Positions 63,701 through 64,000 of a DNA stretch of 64,000 nt are shown piece after piece (the stretch's first letter is position 1; every line of letters starts with the position of its first letter). This DNA comes from Solemya velum gill symbiont (GTDB taxonomy: Bacteria > Pseudomonadota > Gammaproteobacteria > Chromatiales > Chromatiaceae). The stretch covers positions 248,001-312,000 of the forward strand of contig NZ_JRAA01000003.1 of assembly GCF_000787395.1 (NCBI RefSeq), in the 5' to 3' direction. The notes under the pieces were generated by a model. It did not search any database. It was not told the origin of the DNA and saw nothing but the letters and a program-made list of their open reading frames with translations. The position numbers and the translations under genes were made by a program.

Positions 63701-64000
63701 ACGCGTCGTTGATAGCGACGGAAAAAAGCTGGCACACGGGATTGATCTTGCTGCAATGAAACGCAAGTATGCCCGCAGTGGACAGGGAAACCAGCCGACT
63801 TCACTTGCTGATGCCAGTCATGAGATAGAAAATATCAAACGCTGGGAATTCGGTGATATCAGGCAGCGTATCAAGCTCAAACGCGGTGGTATCGAACTGA
63901 CCGCATTTTCCGCCCTCATCGATTGCAACGAGAGTGTCTCGCTGAAACTGCTGGAGAGTGAGGCGATTGCAGCGGCAGTTCACAGGCGTGGCCTGCGACG
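60777..64000 (+). CDS. hrpA: ATP-dependent RNA helicase HrpA (3' end beyond window)
   Basis: DEAH-box helicase that resolves stalled ribosomes on mRNA. The frame from ATG 60777 is open to the window end, giving at least 1074 of about 1300 residues. It begins MEPLLFTSFV and carries Walker A GETGSGKST (105-113), HTQPRRIAARSLASRI (motif Ia region) and IIDEAHERTLN (DEAH at 202-205). TSAT-type and RVAEGICIRLYSEEDF segments follow, then the long C-terminal DUF3418-type part typical of HrpA. No ribosome site is evident before the ATG, so the exact start is uncertain. It was found by reading the open frame because it has no stop in the window. Confidence 0.95.
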   Translation, partial: MEPLLFTSFVSVKLPDQTQFNECLLTDRYRLRRRLHALQKLQRSGSLDSDAVLKLEKEVNVSAVIASQRLQTEFDLDYPADLPVAQRVDEISKTIRDNQVTILCGETGSGKSTQLPKICLELGYGHYGRIGHTQPRRIAARSLASRIASELNTESGQLVGYRVRFKDHLQPHSRIKLMTDGILLAEIQQDPWLNQYDLLIIDEAHERTLNIDFLLGYLKRLLPKRPDLKLIITSATIDPERFSEHFDKAPIIMVSGRTWPVEVRYQPPEEELGTAERDEGVQQAIVDALDELALEDRGDVLVFLSGEREIRETAETLRKHHMDNTEVLPLYARLSPTEQSKIFNPSGQRRIILSTNVAETSLTVPGIRHVVDTGFARISRYSHRSKVQRLPVERVSQASANQRKGRCGRVAEGICIRLYSEEDFESRREFTEPEIQRTNLASVILQMQLMGVGKIEGFPFIDAPDSRLIKDGYLVLTELGSVTPDRKVTRIGKQLARLPVDPRIGRMLLEAAHTHCLNELLVIAASLSIQDPRMRPLEKQQASDEAHALFHDELSDYMAMLNLWRHLEEQKRHLSRRKFNNHCRERFLSSTRVQEWFDIHHQLRGQMHEMGYKESMAESGYEEIHKAILSGLLSHIGFRHSGKEMDYLGARNSRFHLFPGSGVFKKRPKWVVAAELVETTRLYARGVASVEPQWIESMAGHLIKRSYSEPHWQKKRGQVGAYEKVTLYGLTLVQRRRINYGPIDPDLSREIFIRQGLVEEEFETRAPFWRHNHELIASLRDQEARSRQHAILFDEELLFRFYDERIPAGIYSKPDFERWSRNLKGGQGKLLFLSEEDVRPSDALVSKEQFPDSMNINGMQLPLSYRFQPGATDDGVTLTVPQDVLGQVTQAQLEWLVPGLLEERITMMIRGLPKAIRKHFVPVPDFARRCVNELPHAQGSLKLAVARLLGKHAGIHISDTDWQEEKLPEHLQMKIRVVDSDGKKLAHGIDLAAMKRKYARSGQGNQPTSLADASHEIENIKRWEFGDIRQRIKLKRGGIELTAFSALIDCNESVSLKLLESEAIAAAVHRRGLR

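Overview
The window reads as chromosome of a sulfur-oxidizing gammaproteobacterium. The evidence is a complete periplasmic thiosulfate-oxidizing set split over two loci (soxB near 20.6-22.3 kb and soxXYZA near 48.8-51.1 kb), two rhodanese-family proteins and a candidate sulfur-globule-type protein, together with gammaproteobacterial housekeeping genes such as mrcB with an LpoP-like lipoprotein, msrPQ, pntAA/AB/B, hrpA, lpxL/htrB-like, alaC and bepA. No soxCD is present in the window, which fits (but does not prove) a Sox pathway that deposits elemental sulfur.

Region 1-7.9 kb is visibly more AT-rich and looks accessory. It has a membrane PAS-GGDEF diguanylate cyclase, a small heat-shock protein, an intact IS30-type element, a two-domain sulfurtransferase, a membrane methyltransferase, a small membrane protein and a metallo-beta-lactamase-fold lipoprotein gene broken by a frameshift and an in-frame stop. 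A family of 30-bp palindromes, often in pairs 58-59 bp apart, fills its intergenic gaps and was not seen elsewhere in the window. This block ends exactly at the 3' end of the tmRNA gene (ssrA), a classic integration site.

Region 7.9-15.7 kb is core: ssrA, a secreted GlcG-like protein, smpB, then the CIRCE-controlled heat-shock operon hrcA-grpE-dnaK-dnaJ and dapB. Region 15.9-22.5 kb carries a ModA-like lipoprotein with a hybrid sensor kinase, the molybdoenzyme repair pair msrPQ and soxB. Region 22.5-36.2 kb holds alaC-hom, an RpfE-like gene, mrcB with its probable lipoprotein activator, a phosphatase and nfo on the other strand, a GNAT-like gene, a DUF938 methyltransferase, gspA-gspB and tcdA.

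Region 36.3-48.6 kb is mostly housekeeping (SpoU methyltransferase, dxs, mepA, a flavoprotein, tas, galU, acyltransferase) with two unusual exported proteins, one histidine/arginine-rich lipoprotein and one tyrosine/proline-rich protein of sulfur-globule type. Region 48.8-56.1 kb, on the minus strand, has soxXYZA behind a perfect FNR-type dyad, then bepA, a DUF2201/VWA plus MoxR pair and a TDT-family transporter. Region 56.4-64 kb holds the three-subunit proton-translocating transhydrogenase, an exported protein with two thioredoxin folds, a cold-shock protein and the start of hrpA, which runs off the window.

How the parts may connect: SoxXA, SoxYZ and SoxB would oxidize thiosulfate in the periplasm. 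The rhodaneses and the double-thioredoxin protein could handle persulfide and disulfide chemistry, MsrPQ would repair oxidized periplasmic methionines, and the globule-type protein could package sulfur. These links are inference from family knowledge and co-residence.
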